64,000 nt of DNA from Rugalucina vietnamica (taxonomy: Eukaryota > Mollusca > Bivalvia > Lucinida > Lucinidae). The stretch lies in the NCBI GenBank assembly GCA_964017185.1, contig OZ024872.1, forward strand, positions 63,109,817 through 63,173,816. The letters are read 5' to 3'. The notes beneath the pieces are model-generated. The model did not search any database. It was not told the DNA's origin and saw only the letters and a list, made by a program, of their open reading frames with translations. Shown piece after piece: positions 23,201 through 31,100 of the stretch. Position 1 is the stretch's first letter, and the number at the start of each line of letters is the position of its first letter. The translations under genes and the position numbers were made by a program.

Positions 23201-25081
23201 TACTTGCTATGATTTAGATAACGCTATATGTGGTAATGGGTTGACAGTTCGGACTAGAATGTGTGGAAGCCCACCAGCACAATACGGCGGTCAACCATGT
23301 ACTGGAGATTCTGCAGAGATTCAAATATGTTTAGAGCAATGTACGTATAAATTGTATAATCGGTCAAGCATTGTTCATTAAATATGTTTAGAGCAGTGTA
23401 CATGTATATATGAATTGTATGATTGGCCGAGCATTGTCATAAACTATGTTTAGAGCAGTATATGTATGAATTTTATAATTGGTCAAGCATTGTTCATAAA
23501 ATACGTTTAGAGCAATGTATGTATGAATTTTATAATCGGCCAAGCATTGTTCATAAAATATGTTTAGAGCAATGTATGTATGAATTTTATAATCGGTCAA
23601 GCATTGTTCATAAAATACGTTTAGAGCAATGTATGTATGAATTTTATAATCGGTCAAGCAATGTTCATAAAATATATATAGAGCAATGTATGTATGAATT
23701 TTATAATCGGTCAAGCATTGTTCATAAAATATGTTTAGAGCAGAGCAATGTATGTATGAATTTTGTAATCGGTCATGCATTGTTCATACATATGTTTAGA
23801 GCAGAGTATGTATGACTTGTATAATCGGTCAAGCATTTTTCTTACAAATATGTTTAAAGCAGTGCATGTATGAATTGTATAATCGGTCAAGCATTGTTCA
23901 TAAAATATGTTTAGAACAGTGTATGTACAAATTGTATTAGTCAGTCAAGCAATGTTCATAAAAATAATTTGCGAATAGCAATTATTGAGCAGAAATTCAT
24001 TCACAGATTCCCTGATTTATGAACATTTCTTCTGAACACTGATAATTCTGGCAAGATCATTGCCAAAACTTGCCCATGTAATATACAAAGATATTTTCAT
24101 ATTTTCAATATTTGTGTACAAAACATTGATTGTGGGTACACGTTAGAACCGCCTCACCGAGTTACCAAAATCTATGTTTTGGATCAAAAATAAGAAAAAT
24201 AGGTAAACCCCTGTAAACCCCAGTTTTACTATATAAGGGGTTTAAGGAACACATTGCATAGACGTATAAGCGTGATGTAATGACATCAAAACTGAATCAA
24301 CACATACATCTACTAATATTAGATTATGATCATGCAATCATTCATAAATGTCTTATAATTTTCTGATTTCTGTATCTTATTAATTCGATAAATTTTTCAC
24401 TGTTTAAATAGGTGCATATTTAGAATGCGATCCAGATAACCCGTCAGTATGTGAAATGACATTTCCAAATTCTGGTAAGTATTGCAGCCCGTGGAGCATC
24501 TTTAAAGCTTGAATTATTTACTGAATGTGTTACAGCTGCTTCTCTGCAATATGAGAGGCTTTACGAGAAAACCAATAATTTGCATAGGCGAAAACAAAGA
24601 CGCATAAGTTCCAGTCTCTAGCCATCTTCTGTGCTTTTACAGCAGACCTGTAAAAACCACATTATTGGTTTCCTCACGCCCATATTTTACTGTAGATCAG
24701 TTCTTGTGATCGATTGTTATTGAACTTAAAGATGTATCTCATGTTGTTATATGCTATGTATAACCCGAGAAACAGAACAAACTTGGAAACTGGGAACTTG
24801 GAAGTGTGCGTCTTACATGCTTAGCCTTTTTGCCGTTAAAAATAAAGTCTGTGCTACCACATAGCACTGAAAAGGGAAAACAATATAAAATAATATTAGT
24901 GGGTGTCCAATGGTATTTTCTGGTGTCTCTTATTTTGTAGGGCTTCTTATTTTGCAGGCAAAAATAATTCATATCTATTTCTCTGATTGCAGGTGTTTCG
25001 ACTTTCAAGAAGACATACACCATCACCGTTTTGTTGACCATGCTGGTCCAATTGATATTCAGAAGAGAAATCATGAACTGA
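7702..25081 (+). CDS. Gene A: secreted/membrane protein with 3 Trp-rich modules, EGF and 5 TSP1 domains
   Basis: Predicted 976-residue extracellular protein. Exons: 7702-7777, 8584-8777, 10430-10593, 11129-11322, 12531-12569, 13195-13388, 13906-14063, 14318-14502, 15085-15126, 15722-15906, 16266-16429, 16876-17036, 17508-17558, 18583-18696, 20848-21009, 21368-21538, 21887-22060, 22416-22592, 23167-23340, 24412-24474, 24993-25081. All junctions keep phase and no stop interrupts the model. The start is chosen because MLMLWSLMILLLSLIRSQ is a clear signal peptide and its GTGAGT donor is in phase 1, as the next exon needs. Order: signal peptide (1-19), three unnamed modules (about 26-222, 223-415, 416-602), EGF (603-640), five TSP1 (641-926), a short Cys-containing linker, and a hydrophobic tail TITVLLTMLVQLIF followed by RREIMN and a TGA stop. 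The tail suggests a membrane anchor. TSP1 and EGF point to adhesion or matrix binding; the exact role is unknown. Donors at 22061 (GTTGGT) and 15907 (GTACAA) are weak. Confidence 0.82.
8584..12569 (+). CDS. Gene A module 1 (unnamed Trp-rich domain), 4 exons
   Basis: Exons 8584-8777, 10430-10593, 11129-11322 and 12531-12569 give about 197 residues. They run from WRLAYRVYNG through IVFNGFGRTKSTWFSCDNI and HCWETTGWTVVGDTDLTW to ELDTAERLEIYLQ. The pattern 'W(R)LA ... VF(D/N)GxGxxxxxWFxxxxI(I/L)Y ... Cys/Trp-rich segment ... ADxxxIF' is shared with modules 2 and 3. I recognise it as a recurring extracellular invertebrate domain but know no accepted name. The short fourth exon (39 nt) was found by analogy with 15085-15126 and 17508-17558. 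Confidence 0.78.
8986..9165. repeat. Tandem 41-bp repeat 'GCCCTGAGATGACGTCATAG'
   Basis: About four units of GCCCTGAGATGACGTCATAG followed by CAGGGCAATAATGGTGTTAAT lie in intron 2 of gene A. Each unit carries the palindromic TGACGTCA, the same octamer as a CRE half-pair. In this setting that is likely chance repeat content. Confidence 0.8.
9343..9384. repeat. (AAAT)n microsatellite
   Basis: A run of AAAT units with a few GAAT interruptions in an intron of gene A. The open frame read from it on the minus strand is a repeat artefact. Confidence 0.85.
9428..9567. mobile_element. Long near-perfect palindrome (foldback MITE)
   Basis: Arms of about 65-70 bp run from AACATTCTTTTCC and CAAGCCCTCGGGCAATAATG inward to a small loop near ACCGCTACGCGGT, then back out as the complement to GGAAAAGAATGTT. 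The arms also contain the GGGCAATAATG string seen in the 41-bp array 300 bp upstream. Confidence 0.75.
10085..10185. repeat. Inverted repeat
   Basis: AAACAGCATAGTCCCAGATG at left pairs with CATCTGGGGCTATTCTGTTT at right around GACGCCGC...GCGGCGTC. It is a small foldback sequence with no coding content. Confidence 0.65.
10599..10832. mobile_element. Hairpin MITE, intron of gene A
   Basis: It starts GAGCCGTCTCGTGTGAAAAC only 6 bp after the donor of exon 10430-10593 and ends CATGCGGCGGCT. The central palindrome of AAGGCGCTGATCAGCTTCGC is intact. The insertion this close to the splice donor leaves GTGAGT unchanged. Confidence 0.75.
11308..11722. repeat. Degenerate tandem repeat grown from an exon-intron junction
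   Basis: The end of exon 11129-11322 and its donor read AGCAAACCTTACCACAG|GTACACTTAG. Decayed versions of the same string recur about every 45-60 bp into the intron, for example AGCAAATCTTATTAAAAGTA, AGCAAATCTCATTACAGGTA and ACATTTTACTACAAGTACGC. I count about seven units, increasingly diverged. Confidence 0.65.
11903..12142. mobile_element. Hairpin MITE (copy in first duplicate)
   Basis: The termini TGAGCCGCCTCATGGGAAAA and CCCACGAGGCGGCTCA are intact, with a perfect central palindrome AGCTTCGCGGTAACCGCGAA. Length is about 240 bp, a good reference copy for the family. Confidence 0.8.
12282..12517. mobile_element. Hairpin MITE (copy in second duplicate)
   Basis: This has the same structure as the copy at 11903-12142. 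It ends 13 bp before the 39-nt exon at 12531. Confidence 0.8.
12685..12950 (+). mobile_element. 3' tail of a dispersed retroelement
   Basis: It matches, over GATCGTTCCAAGGCGATACT, GTCTTGGTGTTTA, GTGCTGTTGGCGCC and CTCATTCGGCTTACGATATG, the 3' flank of the RT remnant at 49.4-49.7 kb and copies at 54.1, 60.7 and 62.4-62.7 kb. It stops at CCTCGGTTTTTGG, where the 41-bp minisatellite begins. Confidence 0.7.
12950..13206. repeat. 41-bp minisatellite containing a 3' splice site (6 acceptors)
   Basis: The unit TATGGGACATGGTGTTTTTC + AGTAGTTTGTTTTTGTTTCAG repeats with few changes (ACATGG to AGATGG in two units). Acceptor AGs end at 12989, 13030, 13071, 13112, 13153 and 13194. The last one opens exon 13195-13388, whose first bases (TATGGGACATGGTGTT) are the start of the unit. 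The repeat therefore copies pyrimidine tract, AG and exon start together. Confidence 0.92.
13195..15126 (+). CDS. Gene A module 2 (unnamed Trp-rich domain), 4 exons
   Basis: Exons 13195-13388, 13906-14063, 14318-14502 and 15085-15126 give 193 residues. The core reads YVVFDGRGSDIVSWFAEDNI, then GCTDTDQLGWMLIKEP and NGTCSWDT, ending VAEVMSIFVH. The entry exon has the same length (194 nt) as that of module 1. Both of the first two acceptors in this module sit in local tandem duplications (41 bp and 19 bp units). Confidence 0.8.
13410..13649. mobile_element. Hairpin MITE, intron of gene A
   Basis: The left end TGAGCCGCATCATGAGAAAA and right end ATGAGGCGGTTCAT flank the central palindrome AGCTTCGCAGTAACTGCGAA. 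It begins about 20 bp after a splice donor, as at 10599. Confidence 0.75.
13868..13905. repeat. 19-bp tandem duplication of a 3' splice site
   Basis: GTTGATATCTCTTCTTCAG occurs twice back to back. The second copy ends at the acceptor of exon 13906-14063, and the first offers a competing AG at 13886. Using the first AG would add 19 nt and shift frame. Confidence 0.9.
15722..17558 (+). CDS. Gene A module 3 (unnamed Trp-rich domain), 4 exons
   Basis: Exons 15722-15906, 16266-16429, 16876-17036 and 17508-17558 give 187 residues: WRLAVKVSAHG, HIVFDALGKTRTSWFDCSRI, NPTCIPMSAIGVFGVIDTD, and VQLADTFAIFL. The second exon is 164 nt, as in module 1. At 16871-16880 the acceptor is doubled (TTCAGTTCAG). 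Only the upstream AG keeps frame with the 16266-16429 exon. Confidence 0.8.
17637..17835. mobile_element. Hairpin MITE, intron of gene A
   Basis: The left end is AAACCGTCTCATGTGAAAAC and the right end CTCGCGTCGCGGCTCAT. The centre is intact, but the segment between palindrome and right end is shortened compared with other copies. Confidence 0.72.
18583..18696 (+). CDS. Gene A EGF-like domain exon
   Basis: A single 114-nt phase 1-1 exon encodes CWDGLCHNGATCDDRAGYF followed by TCFCAGLYYGETCLN. The six cysteines have EGF spacing (C-C-C-C-x-C-C) with the usual Gly-Tyr-Phe/Tyr residues. There is no clear calcium-binding DxDEC signature before the first cysteine. Confidence 0.88.
18748..20546. repeat. 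1.8-kb dispersed repeat with four internal units of about 450 bp
   Basis: It begins AACCAGAGGACCAATGGTCC...CTCACCTGAG and ends CTCACCTTGTGAGCC...GGCTCAGGTGAGCTAAC. Units starting near 18.82, 19.27, 19.72 and 20.17 kb each hold TTGACCTTGCCGTAAAA, AGGTCAAGGTCATCC, CAAGTTTC and ATAGCCATGGCGGCCATCTT. Just before the end is a GACGACGGACGACGGACGG run. The inverted termini suggest a non-autonomous DNA element with internal tandem expansion. A fragment of the same end lies at 48.09-48.14 kb. Confidence 0.75.
20848..23340 (+). CDS. Gene A: five thrombospondin type-1 repeats, one per exon
   Basis: Each exon (20848-21009, 21368-21538, 21887-22060, 22416-22592, 23167-23340) is phase 1-1 and encodes one TSP1 domain. 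Each begins DG-x-x-x-x-W (HGGW in the fourth) with a WxxW track (EWTVWSEC, EWTNWSTC, EWTSWSAC, DWTSWTEC, DWGAWSTC). A CSVTCG-like turn, an R-x-R-x-C strand and a C-N-x-x-x-CP end follow. Repeats 2-5 share PxPQYGGxDCxG. TSP1 domains bind glycosaminoglycans and are sites of C-mannosylation and O-fucosylation. Repeat 5 has an insert in the CSxTCG turn (CYDLDNAICG) and lacks the final CP because the exon ends earlier. Confidence 0.92.
21003..21235. repeat. Degenerate repeat derived from a splice donor
   Basis: The donor after TSP1 exon 1 reads CCCA|GTAAGTGCTACTTTCTAAGC. Decayed echoes follow: CCAGTGTTACTTTTAAAGC, GCAAGTGTTAGTTTTAAAG, and CGTGTATTATTTTAAAGCAG + ATGCATATTATTG. The similarity is visible but weak. 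Confidence 0.45.
22606..22840. mobile_element. Hairpin MITE, intron of gene A
   Basis: The full-length copy has termini ATGAGCCGCCTCGTGGGAAA and CCCACGAGGCGGCTTAT. It starts about 14 bp after the donor of TSP1 exon 4. Confidence 0.8.
23327..23962. repeat. 57-bp minisatellite containing a 5' splice site (about 11 units)
   Basis: The consensus unit is TTTAGAGCAATGTATGTATG followed by AATTTTATAATCGGTCAAGC and ATTGTTCATAAAATATG. The first unit is the end of TSP1 exon 5 and its donor (TTTAGAGCAAT|GTACGT), so every unit repeats an exon-end plus donor-like GTATGT. Because 57 is a multiple of 3, open frames of 130 codons appear on both strands. The plus frame (LEQCMYEFYNRSSIVHKIC per unit) is in frame with the exon, but a TAA ends the first unit. 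Confidence 0.9.
24118..24300. repeat. Dispersed repeat 'GATTGTGGGTACACGTTAGA'
   Basis: It shares AAAACATTGATTGTGGGTAC, ACGTTAGAACCGCCTC and CCCCAGTTTT(A/T)CTATATA with 45.24-45.42 kb and partly with 0.93-1.03 kb. It is a small non-coding repeat family. Confidence 0.65.
24412..25081 (+). CDS. Gene A C-terminal exons: Cys linker and hydrophobic tail
   Basis: Exon 24412-24474 encodes CAYLECDPDNPSVCEMTF and exon 24993-25081 encodes VSTFKKTYTITVLLTMLVQL, then IFRREIMN and stop. About 14 hydrophobic residues followed by Arg-Arg fit a short transmembrane helix. A cleaved GPI signal is possible but less likely, given the charged end. Confidence 0.72.
24549..24684. mobile_element. Hairpin MITE, internally deleted
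   Basis: Left GAGAGGCTTTACGAGAAAAC and right GGTTTCCTCACGCCC ends remain. The central palindrome is cut to CATAGGCGAAAACAAAGACG. Confidence 0.6.
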
Positions 25082-26246
25082 CAAACATTTAAATTTGGTG
25101 ACAAACATCCCTCAGAAATTACGAGACCTGAAGAGTTTGAAGAGTTTGTTCCAATGATAAACATGAATCAGTGATAGACAGAATATGTTTATATTTTAAC
25201 ACAGCTGTATCTTCTTTAATCTGCTCAAATTATTTTGTTTGCATTGTTTTGTGTGATATTTTTAAATTAATAATTATTGATTGTTACTGAGAATAGCAAC
25301 ATCATTAATCCAGACATAATTTCATTGACAGCTTCCCCTGAGCCACAATGTGCCCCGTCTTCTTGAATTATCAGTTATTCCTTATGTCATCTTTCCAGCC
25401 TGCTGCCAATTCTGAGAAACTCTTTGAATGACTGGCTTCTTGTGTGCTGCTGAAAATTTAAGAAAAACTGTTCTGAGTTCATTACATAAGTTGAAACGTG
25501 TTGTATTGCATACAAATAGTAAGTCATATTAGGAGAAATTACATTTTTAAAGAAAATTTTAATCAAGAATTTCCTAAAATGAGGTGTAATTGATTCCAAT
25601 CATTGATACATGATGTTCAACGATGCTTTTAAAATCATTATCATCGCAGGACCAGGAAGTTTTAGCTAAGACAGTTTTGCAATAGATGTAAAAACGTATA
25701 CCTTGAACTTGTGTTATGAGAAAGATTATGAAGTTGTGCTATGAGAGCTTTCAATTCTTTTAGGGTATTGTCTAAACTTTCTGGTCTTTTGTCGTTTTCA
25801 GCTGAAAGTAAAATCACCGCAAACATAATTCATGTACGCTCCAAGGGCTTAAACAAATTGGTTACATGCATTTAGAATCTGCTTAGTTTTTCACAGGGAC
25901 ACATTAGACTGAGATTTCTAAACCATGTCACTACATGCTATAATTGTGTTTAAATAGGGTATTTAAAAGGTGGATTTTTTGTATATGGATAGACATAATT
26001 ATCGAATATACTGTTCTATTTAAAAACGAAAGATGTACCTGTTTGTTCTGTTGTTTTGGGATTGCTTTTACTGGCATCTTTATTTGATTGGCCTGCATAA
26101 GAATAATATTACAGTCACGTTTTATTTTCAGGTGCATGTATGACTGTAAACACTATGTATAGAATTAATGCGTTAATGTTAAATTATATTTTGATAAAAT
26201 TGAAACTGGGCGTGGCCATAATCCAGCAGTATGCATAATATTATGC

Positions 26247-26252
26247 AATAAA
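26247..26252 (+). promoter_or_regulatory. Candidate polyadenylation signal of gene A
   Basis: AATAAA lies 1166 bp after the TGA of gene A. No nearer canonical signal was noticed. It sits only 115 bp before the stop codon of the convergent gene B. Confidence 0.4.
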
Positions 26253-26366
26253 ATTATCAGTGACGAAACATACACTGAAGATACTTAAGGCTAGGAATAT
26301 TGCATATAGTCTATGAAACCATAAATATGGTTCTGATGCCAAACTTGTTTGGATGAAAGAAGCAAA

Positions 26367-28184
26367 CTAACCTGGCCAGCTGCCATCCCAGTTCATTGCT
26401 TGTGATGCAGATTGACCAAAGCTTCCAAAACCGCCTACCGACTGATCACTTTTCCTTTCAGGATTTGATGAATTCTCTCTCTTTTGCTGACTAATTGCTG
26501 CAAATGGAAACCAGTGACAAACACTTATTACTCACATGTAACAATTGCAAATGTTATCTTTCCAGCAAAACTAGCTAACCAGGCAATACGCCTACCACTG
26601 CCAAACTTAAAATATTGTTTGCGAAAGATTATGGAAGGTGTCTTGTAGGCACTAGCGTTTCAAAGTATGGCTATATAAATGTTTAGAAATACCTACTTGG
26701 CCAGTTTTCAGACCAATCACCACTCCAGGTTTGATCTTTACTTGAAACGTGTGTCCCATTAGACGTTTTACCTACAAAGAGACTAAATCCTGAGAATGCC
26801 ATTTTGACCAATTTAATGAATAGGGGCACAGAAAGAGCAATTTGTCTTGCGCATACTTTGTCTTATTGTCTATAGAGGTACTGTAATTGTCGTTTTGGTT
26901 AATAAGAAATACGGATTAAGACCCAAATTGACAATCAGGTACATGTACTTACACTGAGAGAATATATCGTAAGCCTAGTGAGCAGCTATTTCCCAATAGG
27001 CGGCCCCTCAGTTACCCGAACTTAACTTAAACTATAAAAACGCACAAAATGTGCAAACAGCACAAACATTCAACATTAAACGTATTTTAAAACATTTTAC
27101 CTGGCCAATCACCATTCCAGTTGCTAACTTTTGTTTGCTGCACTGCGCCCATTCCGTATGATGACATTCCTGAAACAGCTACTGGTATTGGCTGCAAACC
27201 AAGCCCTTGACTATCGGTGTTTGACCCATCCACAGTAGTGTTTTCACTTACACCACCGAACACCCGTATATTCTCATTGTTAGGCACACTGGGACCTGCA
27301 CCTAACCCAAGAATTCCAGGAATACTATTATAAATTGACTGAGAACCGTTTGAAGTAGTATAGTTAATCGCATGTCCATAATTAGTCTGCTTGAGTGCTG
27401 ATATTTGTGGTAGCTGTGCTATGTCTAGTGTACTTATACTACCCTGTGTTTGCGCTCCCACGCCTTCCATACCTGGCAAACCACTGTAACTTGCATCAGG
27501 TAGATTTGTTTCAGTTAGATTGTCTATCATTGGGTTAATGAACGGTTCTGTTAATGTTGGAACGGCTATTGCCTGTGGTATGATCTGAGTTTGAGATCCA
27601 GTCCCTAACATTCCCGGTGTACCACTGTAGACAGCATGTGAATATAATCTGGTATTGTTAAGAACATTTTGATAAAGATCCGTCATCATTCCTTGGTTGA
27701 AGTATGATTCCACAGAACCCTGTCCTTGCTGGGAAGCTTCTGGTTGCATAGCGGTAGAAGATGCATTTACCGTGCCATTGGTACCACTACCTGCTAGGTT
27801 GGCGATCGAGTTTGGTCCAAAATTTAGATAAGATGGACTGAATGCTACAACCGATGATGGAACCACTGGGAATGGTTGGAAATTCACACCTGAATAACGA
27901 ACAGACAAATAGCATGTTAAATTTACAAAGACGCAAACGCTTCCAGGATACATTGAATGCGTCAACAAATTCCACAATAAAGTCGAGCAAAATCAAAAGA
28001 AGAATCTAAACAAGTGGCGTATCGAAAGCGAGAAAAGAAAACACTGTGGTTGATATTTCACTGTCAAATGCGAGCTAAATGGAACTTCCATATCCAATCT
28101 TACCCGCATAAGTGTAGGAATATTCATCCGGATTGTATCCTGGTGTATCTACACCATTGCCTTTGGTGAACTTCTTATTGTTTC
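26367..28184 (-). CDS. Gene B C-terminal exons with WxGxWP motifs
   Basis: Exon 28104-28184 encodes KKFTKGNGVDTPGYNPDEYS. Exon 27101-27889 (263 codons) is Asn/Gln/Ser/Pro/Gly-rich with repeated YSG(T/L)PGM(L/E)G(T/V)G(S/A)QTQ segments and ends NWNGDWP. Exon 26697-26771 ends TWSGDWSENWP. The last exon ends NWDGSWPG followed immediately by TAG. Several NxT/NxS sites suggest N-glycosylation. If the short isoform of the upstream exon dominates, these exons could instead belong to a separate transcript. Confidence 0.68.
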
Positions 28185-31100
28185 CTGAAATTCATGTTTA
28201 AAGTAATTTATAATGGCATTGTGAGCAAATATAGATCCATGTTGATAAATAACAGTTTCAAATAAAAATATGTAGTACGTCTACATACATCCATTTCTTT
28301 TTTTAAGTTGACAGCAATTATGCCAATATCCGTTCAAGGAATATAAAATGTTAGATGCATTTTAATTCTTAAGACTTTATGACCACTAATTCAAAGTTAA
28401 CGAGATATGCGTATCGATCACTAAACGTCTAAACAATCATAAAATTATATAAACATGTATATATACAACACCTATTATCAGAAAATTATGGCATTGTTCT
28501 TCCTATTGACATACTATTATTATTTCGGAACTTCTGTGAAAAATCTAAAGATATATGGAGATCTAAACACTCTTACGTCGCCAACAGATATACTCGGCCT
28601 GGATCAAACAGCACGTTATGACCCCATAAAATCGTCTGCTGTAAAAAAGTTTTACAAAAAAAATCTATCGCGATGTACCAAATCGGAGAGGTGGATATCG
28701 AACAAATCGTAATACGTCTTTTCGACCGCACATAATGACCCCAAAAGTGTCAGTTGGCAATCATATGTCAGAATCTGCAGATAATTTTAATTTCGCCATG
28801 AGGGGTGATGAATGTAATAACGCAACTGGAATTCAAAAAGTCCTTGAAAGTTTTATTCGAAAAACAATTATATAAATCACACAACAACATGAATCCGACC
28901 AAATTATTTGCGTAAACCTTGGAATATGAAACCCATTGGATCCATTGGGTTGTACGCCTGTCCAGTAGCTGTGTTGATGAAATTTCCATGACGCCAGTTC
29001 AACTGTGGTGTGTCCCGTCGTAACCGATCTGAAAGGCAGGAAAAAAGGTCAGATGCAATGTTCTGTACGTTTATCACACTGATTGATTTAATGAAATTGA
29101 TAACTAAAAGACAAAGAAAACATCTTTTTATATCGAAACTATTTATTTCTAAGGCCTACGATGTATGATCAGTCTGTATTTAAAAATAAAATTATTATTA
29201 TTATTTTTGGAGAGGGGTTTAAAACATGATATCATTAAGGGCTTTATTGAGTAAATCATACTATAGGCAAAAAGAGTAGTATGATCTCATTTTCTTACCT
29301 GTACCGACAATTGGTACTGATCGGCCACCTGTAAAGCATCCAAAAAGTATTAGTAAAAATGTCCTGCACGAGTCCAGCTTAGACATTTTCAAAAGACAGA
29401 ACAATATTGCATTCAAAAATTATCTTTCAGTACATGACAAATAATCATTATTGTTATTGTTGTTTCTTTCACCTGCCTCAGATAACCCCCCTGCACTTAT
29501 ATCTTCTTTAAATTATCAATTAACGAACTAACGTGACCTTTTCTACCGAGTATGAATGGAACAGTTATTTTGAATATAGCATAATGTTGTTAAAACTGGA
29601 AAGACGGTTTGAAATTCATTAATTAAATAAAAAAAACACATAGGAGACTAACATTTATATGGGATATAAAGATCCACTTACTTGGGTTAAACATATTGGT
29701 CATAGAACCAGTCAGACCACCACCTGAAGAATAATTATAACTGATCACAGTTAAAAGTTGTTTAATTGTAGGATAAAGACAAAGAAATCTTTTGTTATTA
29801 AATTTTATTTCTTTATTAAATCTTCCATTCTTAAATATGTACATTTATTACATATATACGCTCGTACGTACGAATGACAAAGAAATCTGTAATTATGCAA
29901 TCAGAACTGAACGTAATAAAACTGAAGATGACACATCAAGATCATTGTTGACATATGTGGGCTAGATCAGACTTAAATAGTTTACCTCTGTTTCCCAGTT
30001 GAATCTACTGTAACACTTACCGTTCATGAATCCCATTGGGTCAATTAAGTTTGCACCACCAGAGAAGTTCCTTGCACTACCTTGAAACAAAAGAATGAAA
30101 CCAATAAATCAAAAAGTCAAGAACACGACAAAGACGTAAATTCATTAAGAGAATTCGAACGTTTCATACATAATTCTTTGGGCACTGAAACACTTCTGTT
30201 AAATGTCAATAGCATACCTTGTTATTGCTTTCTTAGGTGGAAAAATCTAATTCTTTAACTGCGGTAATAGCGCAGTATGAATGCGTGTATAAATAAATAC
30301 GGTTTGCTACGTCTTTTTTAATTACTTTTGGAGGAGACCGACACTCTAGAAACAAGTGGCGAGGTCATTATTTCCAAAGTTGAAAGTCACATAAAATTGT
30401 AAGTAGAATCAGTGGGGATACTGATACAAAGAGAGGGAAAATAAATTGCTTGTTCAATATGATTGAACAAAATTAAATGAAAACCAAAACATTTTGAGGT
30501 AGATGATTTTATTGCCACTTGAATAATATAGTAAGGGAATAAGCAAATGTCAGTTCAGAAATAGGTCATCTACCTGACATGGCTCCCATAGGATCCAAAA
30601 TACTACTGCCTGCAAAAACAAACAACACAAACTTTCCATTTTGGTGCAATAATGACTTTTATATAGAATAATGGGTTTGAAATGACGTAATAAGAAATAC
30701 GGCGTTGTATTTTTTTTCCAAGGAAAACTAAGAACTTAATAGTCCTTCGTAGACTACATGTCGTTTGAATATAATGATGACGATAACGATGCATCTTGCA
30801 TGGATGAACTTGCTTTTATTTGACGATAAGTGTAGATTCTGATGTTCTTAATGCCATAAAAAGGTTTATGGTTGCATAATATTAATAGTCATTAAAATAA
30901 TGTGGATTTGATGAAATGAAACTACAATGTATTATCATTTCTACCTGAGCCTGAGTTTCTGCTCCCGCTCGATGATCCCGACCCTGTCATTGATGCACCA
31001 GGATTCATTGGGTTCATGCTGACACCACCTGGACTCATAGGATTCATGTTACCCCCAGGGCTCATAGGGTTAATAGAACCACCTGCAAAATTGCTCAAGT

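Noticed and set aside
23388..23815. 130-codon open frames on both strands with 19-residue repeats
   Set aside because: They come from the 57-bp minisatellite, whose length is a multiple of 3. The segment lies in an intron of gene A and both strands are equally open.
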